Below, piece after piece: positions 37,632 to 51,100 of a DNA stretch of 64,000 nucleotides. The DNA comes from Tupaia tana (taxonomy: Eukaryota > Chordata > Mammalia > Scandentia > Tupaiidae). The first letter of the stretch is position 1; each line of letters opens with the position of its first letter. The translations under genes were made by a program, and so were the position numbers. The stretch is from assembly GCA_026018925.1 (NCBI GenBank), contig JAKSZU010000050.1, forward strand, positions 806,001-870,000, given 5' to 3'. The notes under the pieces were generated by a model. That model had not been told where the DNA came from and did not search any database. It was given only the letters and a program-made list of their open reading frames with translations.

Positions 37632-40600
37632 GCTACTCTTAGTTTTCGGGTCAGTGTTATGGTTGGAGTTAGCGTGAGGGTCAGGTTAGGGTTGGGGTTG
37701 AGCTTAAGGTGTCTCCCTAGGGCTAGGGTTAGGTTTATGGTTTTATTTAGGCTTCAGGTTAGGTTAGGTTTGAACATAGTTTGAGGGAGTAAGTTTAAGC
37801 CTACTGTTAGTTTTCGGTTCAGTGTTACGGTTGGAGATAGCGTCAGGGTCAGGTTAGGGTTGGGGTTGAGCTTCAGGTGTCCGCCTAGGGTTAGGGTTAG
37901 GTCTATGGTTTGAGTAAGGCTTCAGGTTAGGTTAGGTTTGAACTTAGTTTGAGGGAGTAAGTTTAGGGCTACTGTTAGTTTTCGGTTAAGTGTTACGGAT
38001 GGAGTTAGGGACAGGGTCAGGTTAGGTTGGGGGTTAAGCATAAGGTGTCCGCCTCGGGTTAGGGTTAGGTCTATGGTTTGATTTAGGCTTCAGGTTAGGT
38101 TACCTTTGAACTTCGATTGAGTGAGTAAGTTTCAGCCTACTGTTAGTTTTCGATTCAGTGTTAAGGTTGGAGTTAGCGTCAGGGTCAGGGTAGGGTTGGG
38201 GTTGAGTTTAAGGTGTCCGCCTAGGGTTAGGATTAGGTGTATGGTTTGATTTAGGCTTCAGGTTAGGTTAGGTTGAAACTTAGTTAGAGGGAGTAAGTTT
38301 AGGGCTACTGTTAGTTTTCGGTTCAGTGTTATGGTTGGAGTTAGCATGAGGGTCAGGTTAGGGTGGGGGTTGAGCTTCAGGTGTCTTCCAAGGGTTAGGG
38401 TTAGGTCTATGGTTTGAGTTAGGCTTCAGGTTAGGTTAGGTTTGAACTTAGTTTGAGGGAGTAAGTTTAGGCCTACTGTTAGTTTTCGGTTCAGTGTTAC
38501 AGTTGGAGTTAGCGTGAGGGTAAGTTTAGGGTTGGGGTTGAGCTTAAGGTGTCCCCCTAGGGTTAGGGTTAGGTGTATGGTTTGATTTAGGCTTCAGGTT
38601 AGGTTAGGTTTGAACTTAGTTTGAGGGAGTAAGTTTAGGGCTACTGTTAGTTTTCGGTTCAGTGTTACGGTTGGAGTTAGCGTGAGGGTAGGGTTGGGGT
38701 TGAGTTTAAGGTGTCCGCCTAGGGTTAGGGTTAGGTGTATGGTTTGATTTAGGCTTCAGGTTAGGTTAGGTTTAAACTTAGTTAGAGGGAGTAAGTTTAG
38801 GGCTACTGTTAGTTTTCGGTTCAGTGTTATGGTTGGATTTAGCGTGAGGGTCAGGTTAGGGTTTGGGTTGAGCTTAAGGTGTCCCCCTAGGGTTAGGGTT
38901 AGGTTTATGGTTTGATTTAGGCATCAGGTTAGGTTAGGTTTGAACTTAGTTTGAAGGAGTAACTTTAAGCCTACTGTTATTTTTCGGTTCAGTGTTACGT
39001 TTGAAGATAGCGTCAGGGTCAGGTTAGGGTTGGGGTTGAGCTTCAGGTGTCCGTCTAGGGTTAGGGTTAGGTCTATGGTTTGAGTTAGGCTTCAGGTTAT
39101 GTTAGGTTTGAACTTAGTTTGAGGGAGTAAGTTTAGGGCTACTGTTAGTTTTCGGTTCAGTGTTACGGTTGGATTTAGCATCTGGGTCAGGTTAGGGTTG
39201 GGGTTGAGCTTAAGATGTCCGCCTAGGGTTAGGGTTAGGTGTATGGTTTGAGTTAGGCTTCAGGTTAGGTTAGGTTTGAACTTAGTTTGAGGGAGTAAGT
39301 TTAGGGCTATTGTTAGTTTTCGTTTCAGTGTTACAGTTCGAGTTATCGTCAGGGTCAGGGTAGGGTTGGGGTTGAGTTTAAATTGTCCGCCTAGGGTTAT
39401 GATTAGGTGTATGGTTTGATTTAGGCTTCAGGTTAGGTTACGTTTGAACTTAGTTTGAGGGAGTAAGTTTAGTGCTACTGTTAGTTTTCGGTTCATTGTT
39501 ACGGTTGGAGTTAGGGTCAGGGTCAGGTTAGGGTTGGGGTTGAGCTTAAGGTGTCCGCCTAGGGTTAGGGTTAGGTCTATGGTTTGAGTTAGGCTTCAGG
39601 TTAGGTTAGGTTTGAACTTAGTTTGAGGGAGTAAATTTAGGGCTACTGGTAGTTTTCGGTTCAGTGTTATGGTTGTAGATAGCGTCAGGGTCAGGTTAGT
39701 GTTGGGGTTGAGCTTCAGGTGTCCGCCTAGGGTTATAGTTAGGTCTATGGTTGAGTTAGGCTCCAGGTTAGGTTAGGTTTGAACTTAGTTTGAGGGAGTA
39801 AGTTTAGGGCTACTGTTAATTTTCGGTTCAGTGTTACGGTTGGAGTTAGTGTCAGGGTCGGGTTAGTGATGTGGTTGAGCTTAAGATGTTCGCCTAGGGT
39901 TAGGATTAGGTGTATGGTTTGATTTAGGCTTCACGTTAGATTAGGTTTGAACTTAGTTTGAGGGAGCAAGTTTAGGGCTATTGTTAGTTTTCGGTTCAGT
40001 GTTACGGTTCGAGTTAGCGTCAGGGTCAGTGTAGGGTTGGGGTTGAGTTTAAATTGTCCACCTAGGGTTATGATTAGGTGTATGGTTTGATTTAGGCTTC
40101 AGGTTAGGTTATGTTTGAACTTAGTTTGAGGGAGTAAGTTTAGGGCTACTGTTAGTTTTCGCTTCAGTGTTACGGTTGGAGTTAGGGTCAGGGTCAGGTT
40201 AGGGTTGCGGTTGAGCTTAAGGTTTCCGCCTAGGGTTAGGGTTAGGTCTATGGTATGAGTTAGGCTCCAGGTTAGGTTAGGTTTGAACTTAGTTTGAGGG
40301 AGTAAGTTTAGGGCTACTGTTAATTTAAGTTTCAGTGTTACGATTGGAGTTAGTGTCAGGGTCAGGTTAGTGTTGTGGTTGAGCTTAAGATGTTTGCCTA
40401 GGGTTAGGATTAGGTGTATGGTTTGATTTAGGCTTCAGGTTAGATTAGGTTTGAACTTAGTTTGAGGGAGTGTGTTTAGGTCTACTGTTAGTTTTCGGTT
40501 CAGAGTTACAGTTGGAGTTAGCGTTTGGGTCAGGTTAGGGTTGGGGTTGAGCTTAAGGTGCCCGCCTAGGGTCAGTGTTAGGTGTATGGTTTGATTTAGG

Positions 40601-40984
40601 CTTCAGGTTAGGTTAGGTTTGAACTTAGTTTTCGGGAATAAGTTTAGGGCTACTGTTAGTTTTCGATTAACTGTTACGGTTGGAGTTAGCGTGAGGGTCA
40701 TGTTAGGGTTGGGGTTGAGCTTAAGGTGTCCCCCTAGGGTTAGGCTTAGGTGTATGGTTTGATTTAGTCTTCAGGTTAGGTGAGGTTTGAACTTAGTTTG
40801 AGAGAGTAAGTTTAGGGTTACTGTTATTTTTCGGTTAACTGTTACGTTTCGAGTTAGCGTCAGGGTCAGGGTAGGGTTGGGGTTGAGTTTAAGGTGTCCG
40901 CCTAGGGTTAGGGTTAGGTGTATGGTTTGATTTAGGCTTCAGGTTAGGTTAGGTTTAAACTTAGTTAGAGGGAGTAAGTTTAGG
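37632..40984 (+). repeat. Higher-order repeat copy A (20 units, 3353 bp)
   Basis: The phase is set at GCTACTCTTAG (37632), which recurs at 40985, 44836, 48188, 51541, 54894 and 58246. GGATGGAG followed by AGGGACAGGG gives the same spacing (37997, 41350, 45201, 48553, 51906, 55259, 58611). The period 3353 equals 20 x 168 minus 7: one unit (38580-38741) is 162 bp because GAGGGTAGGGTTGGGG lacks 6 bp, and one has ATGGTTGAG in place of ATGGTTTGAG. Copy A is the first and carries older states such as GGTTGGATTTAG and GTGATGTGG. Confidence 0.93.
38580..38741 (+). repeat. 162-bp short monomer, marker unit of the higher-order repeat
   Basis: From GTTTGA at 38580 to the next at 38742 is 162 bp. GAGGGTAGGGTTGGGG replaces GAGGGTCAGGTTAGGG TTGGGG, a loss of exactly one hexamer. 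It occurs once per higher-order copy (twice in B) and is a convenient marker for counting copies. Confidence 0.88.
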
Positions 40985-43900
40985 GCTACTCTTAGTTTTC
41001 GGTTCAGTGTTATGGTTGGAGTTAGCGTGAGGGTCAGGTTAGGGTTGGGGTTGAGCTTAAGGTGTCTCCCTAGGGTTAGGGTTAGGTTTATGGTTTGATT
41101 TAGGCTTCAGGTTAGGTTAGGTTTGAACTTAGTTTGAGGGAGTAAGTTTAAGCCTACTGTTAGTTTTCGGTTCAGTGTTACGGTTGGAGATAGCGTCAGG
41201 GTCAGGTTAGGGTTGGGGTTGAGCTTCAGGTGTCCGCCTAGGGTTAGGGTTAGGTCTATGGTTTGAGTAAGGCTTCAGGTTAGGTTAGGTTTGAACTTAG
41301 TTTGAGGGAGTAAGTTTAGGGCTACTGTTAGTTTTCGGTTCAGTGTTACGGATGGAGTTAGGGACAGGGTCAGGTTAGGTTGGGGGTTAAGCATAAGGTG
41401 TCCGCCTCGGGTTAGGGTTAGGTCTATGGTTTGATTTAGGCTTCAGGTTAGGTTACCTTTGAACTTAGATTGAGTGAGTAAGTTTCAGCCTACTGTTAGT
41501 TTTCGATTCAGTGTTACGGTTGGAGTTAGCGTCAGGGTCAGGGTAGGGTTGGGGTTGAGTTTAAGGTGTCCGCCTAGGGTTAGGATTAGGTGTATGGTTT
41601 GATTTAGGCTTCAGGTTAGGTTAGGTTTAAACTTAGTTAGAGGGAGTAAGTTTAGGGCTACTGTTAGTTTTCGGTTCAGTGTTATGGTTGGAGTTAGCAT
41701 GAGGGTCAGGTTAGGGTGGGGGTTGAGCTTCAGGTGTCTTCCAAGGGTTAGGGTTAGGTCTATGGTTTGAGTTAGGCTTCAGGTTAGGTTAGGTTTGAAC
41801 TTAGTTTGAGGGAGTAAGTTTAGGGCTACTGTTAGTTTTCGGTTCAGTGTTACAGTTGGAGTTAGCGTGAGGGTAAGTTTAGGGTTGGGGTTGAGCTTAA
41901 GGTGTCCCCCTAGGGTTAGGGTTAGGTGTATGGTTTGATTTAGGCTTCAGGTTAGGTTAGGTTTGAACTTAGTTTGAGGGAGTAAGTTTAGGGCTACTGT
42001 TAGTTTTCGGTTCAGTGTTACGGTTGGAGTTAGCCTGAGGGTAGGGTTGGGGTTGAGTTTAAGGTGTCCGCCTAGGGTTAGGGTTAGGTGTATGGCTTGA
42101 TTTAGGCTTCAGGTTAGTTTAGGTTTTAACTTAGTTAGAGGGAGTAAGTTTAGGGCTACTGTTAGTTTTCGGTTCAGTGTTATGGTTGGAGTTAGCATGA
42201 GGGTCAGGTTAGGGTGGGGGTTGAGCTTCAGGTGTCTTCCAAGGGTTAGGGTTAGGTCTATGGTTTGAGTTAGGCTTCAGGTTAGGTTAGGTTTGAACTT
42301 AGTTTGAGGGAGTAAGTTTAGGGCTACTGTTAGTTTTCGGTTCAGTGTTACAGTTGGAGTTAGCTTGAGGGTAAGTTTAGGGTTGGGGTGGAGCTTAAGG
42401 TGTCCCCCTAGGGTTAGGGTTAGGTGTATGGTTTGATTTAGGCTTCAGGTTAGGTTAGGTTTGAACTTAGTTTGAGGGAGTAAGTTTAGGGCTACTGTTA
42501 GTTTTCGGTTCAGTGTTACGGTTGGAGTTAGCGTGAGGGTAGGGTTGGGGTTGAGTTTAAGGTGTCCGCCTAGGGTTAGGGTTAGGTGTATGGTTTGATT
42601 TAGGCTTCAGGTTAGGTTAGGTTTAAACTTAGTTAGAGGGAGTAAGTTTAGGGCTACTGTTAGTTTTCGGTTCAGTGTTATGGTTGGATTTAGCGTGAGG
42701 GTCAGGTTAGGGTTTGGGTTGAGCTTAAGGTGTCCCCCTAGGGTTAGGGTTAGGTTTATGGTTTGATTTAGGCATCAGGTTAGGTTAGGTTTGAACTTAG
42801 TTTGAGGGAGTAACTTTAAGCCTACTGTTATTTTTCGGTTCAGTGTTACGTTTGAAGATAGCGTCAGGGTCAGGTTAGGGTTGGGGTTGAGCTTCAGGTG
42901 TCCGTCTAGGGTTAGGGTTAGGTCTATGGTTTGAGTTAGGCTTCAGGTTAGGTTAGGTTTGAACTTAGTTTGAGGGAGTAAGTTTAGGGCTACTGTTAGT
43001 TTTCGGTTCAGTATTACGGTTGGATTTAGCATCTGGGTCAGGTTAGGGTTGGGGTTGAGCTTAAGATGTCCGCCTAGGGTTAGGGTTAGGTGTATGGTTT
43101 GAGTTAGGCTTCAGGTTAGGTTAGGTTTGAACTTAGTTTGAGGGAGTAAGTTTAGGGCTATTGTTAGTTTTCGTTTCAGTGTTACAGTTCGAGTTATCGT
43201 CAGGGTCAGGGTAGGGTTGGGGTTGAGTTTAAATTGTCCGCCTAGGGTTATGATTAGGTGTATGGTTTGATTTAGGCTTCAGGTTAGGTTACGTTTGAAC
43301 TTAGTTTGAGGGAGTAAGTTTAGGGCTACTGTTAGTTTTCGGTTCATTGTTACGGTTGGAGTTAGGGTCAGGGTCAGGTTAGGGTTGGGGTTGAGCTTAA
43401 GGTGTCCGCCTAGGGTTAGGGTTAGGTCTATGGTTTGAGTTCGGCTTCAGGTTAGGTTAGGTTTGAACTTAGTTTGAGGGAGTAAATTTAGGGCTACTGG
43501 TAGTTTTCGGTTCAGTGTTATGGTTGTAGAGAGCGTCAGGGTCAGGTTAGTGTTGGGGTTGAGCTTCAGGTGTCCGCCTAGGGTTATAGTTAGGTCTATG
43601 GTTGAGTTAGGCTCCAGGTTAGGTTAGGTTTGAACTTAGTTTGAGGGAGTAAGTTTAGGGCTACTGTTAATTTTCGGTTCAGTGTTACGGTTGGAGTTAG
43701 TGTCAGGGTCGGGTTAGTGATGTGGTTGAGCTTAAGATGTTCGCCTAGGGTTAGGATTAGGTGTATGGTTTGATTTAGGCTTCAGGTTAGATTAGGTTTG
43801 AACTTAGCTTGAGGGAGCAAGTTTAGGGCTATTGTTAGTTTTCGGTTCAGTGTTACGGTTCGAGTTAGCGTCAGGGTCAGTGTAGGGTTGGGGTTGAGTT

Positions 43901-44835
43901 TAAATTGTCCACCTAGGGTTATGATTATGTGTATGGTTTGATTTAGGCTTCAGGTTAGGTTACGTTTGAACTTAGTTTGAGGGAGTAAGTTTAGGGCTAC
44001 TGTTAGTTTTCGCTTCAGTGTTACGGTTGGAGTTAGGGTCAGGGTCAGGTTAGGGTTGCGGTTGAGCTTAAGGTTTCCGCCTAGGGTTAGGGTTAGGTCT
44101 ATGGTATGAGTTAGGCTCCAGGTTAGGTTAGGTTTGAACTTAGTTTAAGGGAGTAAGTTTAGGGCTACTGTTAATTTTCGTTTCAGTGTTACGATTGGAG
44201 TTAGTGTCAGGGTCAGGTTAGTGTTGTGGTTGAGCTTAAGATGTTTGCCTAGGGTTAGGATTAGGTGTATGGTTTGATTTAGGCTTCAGGTTAGATTAGG
44301 TTTGAACTTAGTTTGAGGGAGTGTGTTTAGGTCTACTGTTAGTTTTCGGTTCAGAGTTACAGTTGGAGTTAGCGTTTGGGTCAGGTTAGGGTTGGGGTTG
44401 AGCTTAAGGTGCCCGCCTAGGGTCAGGGTTAGGTGTATGGTTTGATTTAGGCTTCAGGTTAGGTTAGGTTTGAACTTAGTTTTCGGGAATAAGTTTAGGG
44501 CTACTGTTAGTTTTCGATTAACTGTTACGGTTGGAGTTAGCGTGAGGGTCATGTTACGGTTGGGGTTGAGCTTAAGGTGTCCCCCTAGGGTTAGGCTTAG
44601 GTGTATGGTTTGATTTAGGCTTCAGGTTAGGTGAGGTTTGAACTTAGTTTGAGAGAGTAAGTTTAGGGTTACTGTTATTTTTCGGTTAACTGTTACGTTT
44701 CGAGTTAGCGTCAGGGTCAGGGTAGGGTTGGGGTTGAGTTTAAGGTGTCCGCCTAGGTTTAGGGTTAGGTGTATGGTTTGATTTAGGCTTCAGGTTAGGT
44801 TAGGTTTAAACTTAGTTAGAGGGAGTAAGTTTAGG
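40985..44835 (+). repeat. Higher-order repeat copy B with 3-unit insertion (3851 bp)
   Basis: Same unit order as copy A, but 498 bp longer because an internal three-unit block is present twice (see 41734-42729). 498 is 3 x 168 minus 6, since the duplicated block includes the 162-bp unit. Otherwise it carries the A-type states (CCCCCTAGGG, TTTGGGTCAGG). Confidence 0.93.
41734..42729 (+). repeat. 498-bp internal tandem duplication inside copy B
   Basis: GTGTCTTCCAAGGG occurs once per higher-order copy elsewhere (38381 in A) but twice here, at 41734 and 42232. The two halves run 41734-42231 and 42232-42729. Small differences, such as GTTAGCCTGAGGG in the first half against GTTAGCGTGAGGG in the second and GTTAGCTTGAGGG in the second against GTTAGCGTGAGGG in the first, show the copies have begun to diverge. 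Confidence 0.9.
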
Positions 44836-47800
44836 GCTACTCTTAGTTTTCGGTTCAGTGTTATGGTTGGAGTTAGCGTGAGGGTCAAGTTAGGGTTGGG
44901 GTTGAGCTTAAGGTGTCTCCCTAGGGTTAGGGTTAGGTTTATGGTTTTATTTAGGCTTCAGGTTAGGTTAGGTTTGAACTTAGTTTGAGGGAGTAAGTTT
45001 AAGCCTACTGTTAGTTTTCGGTTCAGTGTTACGGTTGGATATAGCGTCAGGGTCAGGTTAGGGTTGGGGTTGAGCTTCAGGTGTCCGCCTAGGGTTAGGG
45101 TTAGGTCTATGGTTTGAGTAAGGCTTCAGGTTAGGTTAGGTTTGAACTCAGTTTGAGGGAGTAAGTTTAGGGCTACTGTTAGTTTTCGGTTCAGTGTTAC
45201 GGATGGAGATAGGGACAGGGTCAGGTTCGGTTGGGGGTTAAGCATAAGGTGTCCGCCTCGGGTTAGGGTTAGGTCTATGGTTTGATTTAGGCTTCAGGTT
45301 AGGTTACCCTTGAATTTAGATTGAGTGAGTAAGTTTCAGCCTACTGTTAGTTTTCGATTCAGTGTTACGGTTGGAGTTAGCGTCAGGGTCAGGGTAGGGT
45401 TGGGGTTGAGTTTAAGGTGTCCGCCTAGGGTTAGGATTAGGTGTATGGTTTGATTTAGGCTTCAGGTTAGGTTAGGTTTAAACTTAGTTAGAGGGAGTAA
45501 GTTTAGGGCTACTGTTAGTTTTCGGTTCAGTGTTATGGTTGGAGTTAGCATGAGGGTCAGGTTAGGGTGGGGGTTGAGCTTCAGGTGTCTTCCAAGGGTT
45601 AGGGTTAGGTCTATGGTTTGAGTTAGGCTTCAGGTTAGGTTAGGTTTGAACTTAGTTTGAGGGAGTAAGTTTAGGGCTACTGTTAGTTTTCGGTTCAGTG
45701 TTACAGTTGGAGTTAGCGTGAGGGTAAGTTTAGGGTTGGGGTTGAGCTTAAGGTGTCCCCCTAGGGTTAGGGTTAGGTGTATGGTTTGATTTAGGCTTCA
45801 GGTTAGGTTAGGTTTGAACTTAGTTTGAGGGAGTAAGTTTAGGGCTACTGTTAGTTTTCGGTTCAGTGTTACGGTTGGAGTTAGCGTGAGGGTAGGGTTG
45901 GGGTTGAGTTTAAGGTGTCCGCCTAGGGTTAGGGTTAGGTGTATGGTTTGATTTAGGCTTCAGGTTAGGTTAGGTTTAAACTTAGTTAGAGGGAGTAAGT
46001 TTAGGGCTACTGTTAGTTTTCGGTTCAGTGTTATGGTAGGATTTAGCGTGAGGGTCAGATTAGGGTTTGGGTTGAGCTTAAGGTGTCCCCCTACTGTTAG
46101 GGTTAGGTTTATGGTTTGATTTAGGCATCAGGTTAGGTTAGGTTTGAACTTAGTTTGAGGGAGTAACTTTAAGCCTACTGTTATTTTTCGGTTCAGTGTT
46201 ACGTTTGAAGATAGCGTCAGGGTCAGGTTAGGGTTGGGGTTGAGCTTCAGGTGTCCGTCTAGGGTTAGGGTTAGGTCTATGGTTTGAGTTAGGCTTCAGG
46301 TTAGGTTAGGTTTGAACTTAGTTTGAGGGAGTAAGTTTAGGGCTACTGTTAGTTTTCGGTTCAGTGTTACGGTTGGATTTAGCATCTGGGTCAGGTTAGG
46401 GTTGGGGTTGAGCTTAAGATGTCCGCCTAGGGTTAGGGTTAGGTGTATGGTTTGAGTTAGGCTTCAGGTTAGGTTAGGTTTGAACTTAGTTTGAGGGAGT
46501 AAGTTTAGGGCTATTGTTAGTTTTCGTTTCAGTGTTACAGTTCGAGTTATCGTCAGGGTCAGGGTAGGGTTGGGGTTGAGTTTAAATTGTCCGCCTAGGG
46601 TTATGATTAGGTGTATGGTTTGATTTAGGCTTCAGGTTAGGTTACGTTTGAACTTAGTTTGAGGGAGTAAGTTTAGGGCTACTGTTAGTTTTCGGTTCAT
46701 TGTTACGGTTGGAGTTAGGGTCAGGGTCAGGTTAGGGTTGGGGTTGAGCTTAAGGTGTCCGCCTAGGGTTAGGGTTAGGTCTATGGTTTGAGTTAGGCTT
46801 CAGGTTAGGTTAGGTTTGAACTTAGTTTGAGGGAGTAAATTTAGGGCTACTGGTAGTTTTCGGTTCAGTGTTATGGTTGTAGATAGCGTCAGGGTCAGGT
46901 TAGTGTTGGGGTTGAGCTTCAGGTGTCCGACTAGGGTTATAGTTAGGTCTATGGTTGAGTTAGGCTCCAGGTTAGGTTAGGTTTGAACTTAGTTTGAGGG
47001 AGTAAGTTTAGGGCTACTGTTAATTTTCGGTTCAGTGTTACGGTTGGAGTTAGTGTCAGGGTCGGGTTAGTGATGTGGTTGAGCTTAAGATGTTCGCCTA
47101 GGGTTAGGATTAGGTGTATGGTTTGATTTAGGCTTCAGGTTAGATTAGGTTTGAACTTAGTTTGAGGGAGCAAGTTTAGGGCTATTGTTAGTTTTCGGTT
47201 CAGTGTTACGGTTCGAGTTAGCGTCAGGGTCAGTGTAGGGTTGGGGTTGAGTTTAAATTGTCCACCTAGGGTTATGATTAGGTGTATGGTTTGATTTAGG
47301 CTTCAGGTTAGGTTACGTTTGAACTTAGTTTGAGGGAGTAAGTTTAGGGCTACTGTTAGTTTTCGCTTCAGTGTTACGGTTGGAGTTAGGGTCAGGGTCA
47401 GGTTAGGGTTGCGGTTGAGCTTAAGGTTTCCGCCTAGGGTTAGGGTTAGGTCTATGGTATGAGTTAGGCTCCAGGTTAAGTTAGGTTTGAACTTAGTTTG
47501 AGGGAGTAAGTTTAGGGCTACTGTTAATTTTCGTTTCAGTGTTACGATTGGAGTTAGTGTCAGGGTCAGGTTAGTGTTGTGGTTGAGCTTAAGATGTTTG
47601 CCTAGGGTTAGGATTAGGTGTATGGTTTGATTTAGGCTTCAGGTTAGATTAGGTTTGAACTTAGTTTGAGGGAGTGTGTTTAGGTCTACTGTTAGTTTTC
47701 GGTTCAGAGTTACAGTTGGAGTTAGCGTTTGGGCCAGGTTAGGGTTGGGGTTGAGCTGAAGGTGCCCGCCTAGGGTCAGGGTTAGGTGTATGGTTTGATT

Positions 47801-48187
47801 TAGGCTTCAGGTTAGGTTAGGTTTGAACTTAGTTTTCGGGAATAGGTTAGGGCTACTGTTAGTTTTCGATTAACTGTTACGGTTGGAGTTAGCGTGAGGG
47901 TCATGTTACGGTTGGGGTTGAGCTTAAGGTGTCCCCCTAGGGTTAGGCTTAGGTGTATGGTTTGATTTAGGCTTCAGGTTAGGTGAGGTTTGAACTTAGT
48001 TTGAGAGAGTAAGTTTAGGGTTACTGTTATTTTTCGGTTAACTGTTACGTTTCGAGTTAGCGTCAGGGTCAGGGTAGTGTTGGGGTTGAGTTTAAGGTGT
48101 CCGCCTAGGGTTAGGGTTAGGTGTATGGTTTGATTTAGGCTTCAGGTTAGGTTAGGTTTAAACTTAGTTAGAGGGAGTAAGATTAGG
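44836..48187 (+). repeat. Higher-order repeat copy C (3352 bp)
   Basis: First of three nearly identical copies (C, D, E). Shared states absent from A and B include GGATATAGCG (45037), GGTAGGATTTAG, CCCCCTACTG, TCCGACTAGGG, TTTGGGCCAGG and GTAGTGTTGGGG near the end. It is 1 bp short because AATAGGTTAGGG at about 47842 replaces AATAAGTTTAGGG. Confidence 0.93.
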
Positions 48188-51100
48188 GCTACTCTTAGTT
48201 TTCGGTTCAGTGTTATGGTTGGAGTTAGCGTGAGGGTCAAGTTAGGGTTGGGGTTGAGCTTAAGGTGTCTCCCTAGGGTTAGGGTTAGGTTTATGGTTTT
48301 ATTTAGGCTTCAGGTTAGGTTAGGTTTGAACTTAGTTTGAGGGAGTAAGTTTAAGCCTACTGTTAGTTTTCGGTTCAGTGTTACGGTTGGATATAGCGTC
48401 AGGGTCAGGTTAGGGTTGGGGTTGAGCTTCAGGTGTCCGCCTAGGGTTAGGGTTAGGTCTATGGTTTGAGTAAGGCTTCAGGTTAGGTTAGGTTTGAACT
48501 TAGTTTGAGGGAGTAAGTTTAGGGCTACTGTTAGTTTTCGGTTCAGTGTTACGGATGGAGTTAGGGACAGGGTCAGGTTAGGTTGGGGGTTAAGCATAAG
48601 GTGTCCGCCTCGGGTTAGGGTTTGGTCTATGGTTTGATTTAGGCTTCAGGTTAGGTTACCTTTGAACATAGATTGAGTGAGTAAGTTTCAGCCTACTGTT
48701 AGTTTTCGATTCAGTGTTACGGTTGGAGTTAGCGTCAGGGTCAGGGTAGGTTTGGGGTTGAGTTTAAGGTGTCCGCCTAGGGTTAGGATTAGGTGTATGG
48801 TTTGATTTAGGCTTCAGGTTAGGTTAGGTTTAAACTTAGTTAGAGGGAGTAAGTTTAGGGCTACTGTTAGTTTTCGGTTCAGTGTTATGGTTGGAGTTAG
48901 CATGAGGGTCAGGTTAGGGTGGGGGTTGAGCTTCAGGTGTCTTCCAAGGGTTAGGGTTAGGTCTATGGTTTTATTTAGGCTTCAGGTTAGGTTAGGTTTG
49001 AACTTAGTTTGAGGGAGTAAGTTTAGGGCTACTGTTAGTTTTCGGTTCAGTGTTACAGTTGGAGTTAGCGTGAGGGTAAGTTTAGGGTTGGGGTTGAGCT
49101 TAAGGTGTCCCCCTAGGGTTAGGGTTAGGTGTATGGTTTGATTTAGGCTTCAGGTTAGGTTAGGTTTGAACTTAGTTTGAGGGAGTAAGTTTAGGGCTAC
49201 TGTTAGTTTTCGGTTCAGTGTTACGGTTGGAGTTAGCGTGAGGGTAGGGTTGGGGTTGAGTTTAAGGTGTCCGCCTAGGGTTAGGGTTAGGTGTATGGTT
49301 TGATTTAGGCTTCAGGTTAGGTTAGGTTTAAACTTAGTTAGAGGGAGTAAGTTTAGGGCTACTGTTAGTTTTCGGTTCAGTGTTATGGTAGGATTTAGCG
49401 TGAGGGTCAGATTAGGGTTTGGGTTGAGCTTAAGGTGTCCCCCTACTGTTAGGGTTAGGTTTATGGTTTGATTTAGGCATCAGGTTAGGTTAGGTTTGAA
49501 CTTAGTTTGAGGGAGTAACTTTAAGCCTACTGTTATTTTTCGGTTCAGTGTTACGTTTGAAGATAGCGTCAGGGTCAGGTTAGGGTTGGGTTTGATCTTC
49601 AGGTGTCCGTCTAGGGTTAGGGTTAGGTCTATGGTTTGAGTTAGGCTTCAGGTTAGGTTAGGTTTGAACTTAGTTTGAGGGAGTAAGTTTAGGGCTACTG
49701 TTAGTTTTCGGTTCAGTGTTACGGTTGGATTTAGCATCTGGGTCAGGTTAGGGTTGGGGTTGAGCTTAAGATGTCCGCCTAGGGTTAGGGTTAGGTGTAT
49801 GGTTTGAGTTAGGCTTCAGGTTAGGTTAGGTTTGAACTTAGTTTGAGGGAGTAAGTTTAGGGCTATTGTTAGTTTTCGTTTCAGTGTTACAGTTCGAGTT
49901 ATCGTCAGGGTCAGGGTAGGGTTGGGGTTGAGTTTAAATTGTCCGCCTAGGGTTATGATTAGGTGTATGGTTTGATTTAGGCTTCAGGTTAGGTTACGTT
50001 TGAACTTAGTTTGAGGGAGTAAGTTTAGGGCTACTGTTAGTTTTCGGTTCATTGTTACGGTTGGAGTTAGGGTCAGGGTCAGGTTAGGGTTGGGGTTGAG
50101 CTTAAGGTGTCCGCCTAGGGTTAGGGTTAGGTCTATGGTTTGAGTTAGGCTTCAGGTTAGGTTAGGTTTGAACTTAGTTTGAGGGAGTAAATTTAGGGCT
50201 ACTGGTAGTTTTCGGTTCAGTGTTATGGTTGTAGATAGCGTCAGGGTCAGGTTAGTGTTGGGGTTGAGCTTCAGGTGTCCGACTAGGGTTATAGTTAGGT
50301 CTATGGTTGAGTTAGGCTCCAGGTTAGGTTAGGTTTGAACTTAGTTTGAGGGAGTAAGTTTAGGGCTACTGTTAATTTTCGGTTCAGTGTTACGGTTGGA
50401 GTTAGTGTCAGGGTCGGGTTAGTGATGTGGTTGAGCTTAAGATGTTCGCCTAGGGTTAGGATTAGGTGTATGGTTTGATTTAGGCTTCAGGTTAGATTAG
50501 GTTTGAACTTAGTTTGAGGGAGCAAGTTTAGGGCTATTGTTAGTTTTCGGTTCAGTGTTACGGTTCGAGTTAGCGTCAGGGTCAGTGTAGGGTTGGGGTT
50601 GAGTTTAAATTGTCCACCTAGGGTTATGATTAGGTGTATGGTTTGATTTAGGCTTCAGGTTAGGTTACGTTTGAACTTAGTTTGAGGGAGTAAGTTTAGG
50701 GCTACTGTTAGTTTTCGCTTCAGTGTTACGGTTGGAGTTAGGGTCAGGGTCAGGTTAGGGTTGCGGTTGAGCTTAAGGTTTCCGCCTAGGGTTAGGGTTA
50801 GGTCTATGGTATGAGTTAGGCTCCAGGTTAGGTTAGGTTTGAACTTAGTTTGAGGGAGTAAGTTTAGGGCTACTGTTAATTTTCGTTTCAGTGTTACGAT
50901 TGGAGTTAGTGTCAGGGTCAGGTTAGTGTTGTGGTTGAGCTTAAGATGTTTGCCTAGGGTTAGGATTAGGTGTATGGTTTGATTTAGGCTTCAGGTTAGA
51001 TTAGGTTTGAACTTAGTTTGAGGGAGTGTGTTTAGGTCTACTGTTAGTTTTCGGTTCAGAGTTACAGTTGGAGTTAGCGTTTGGGCCAGGTTAGGGTTGG

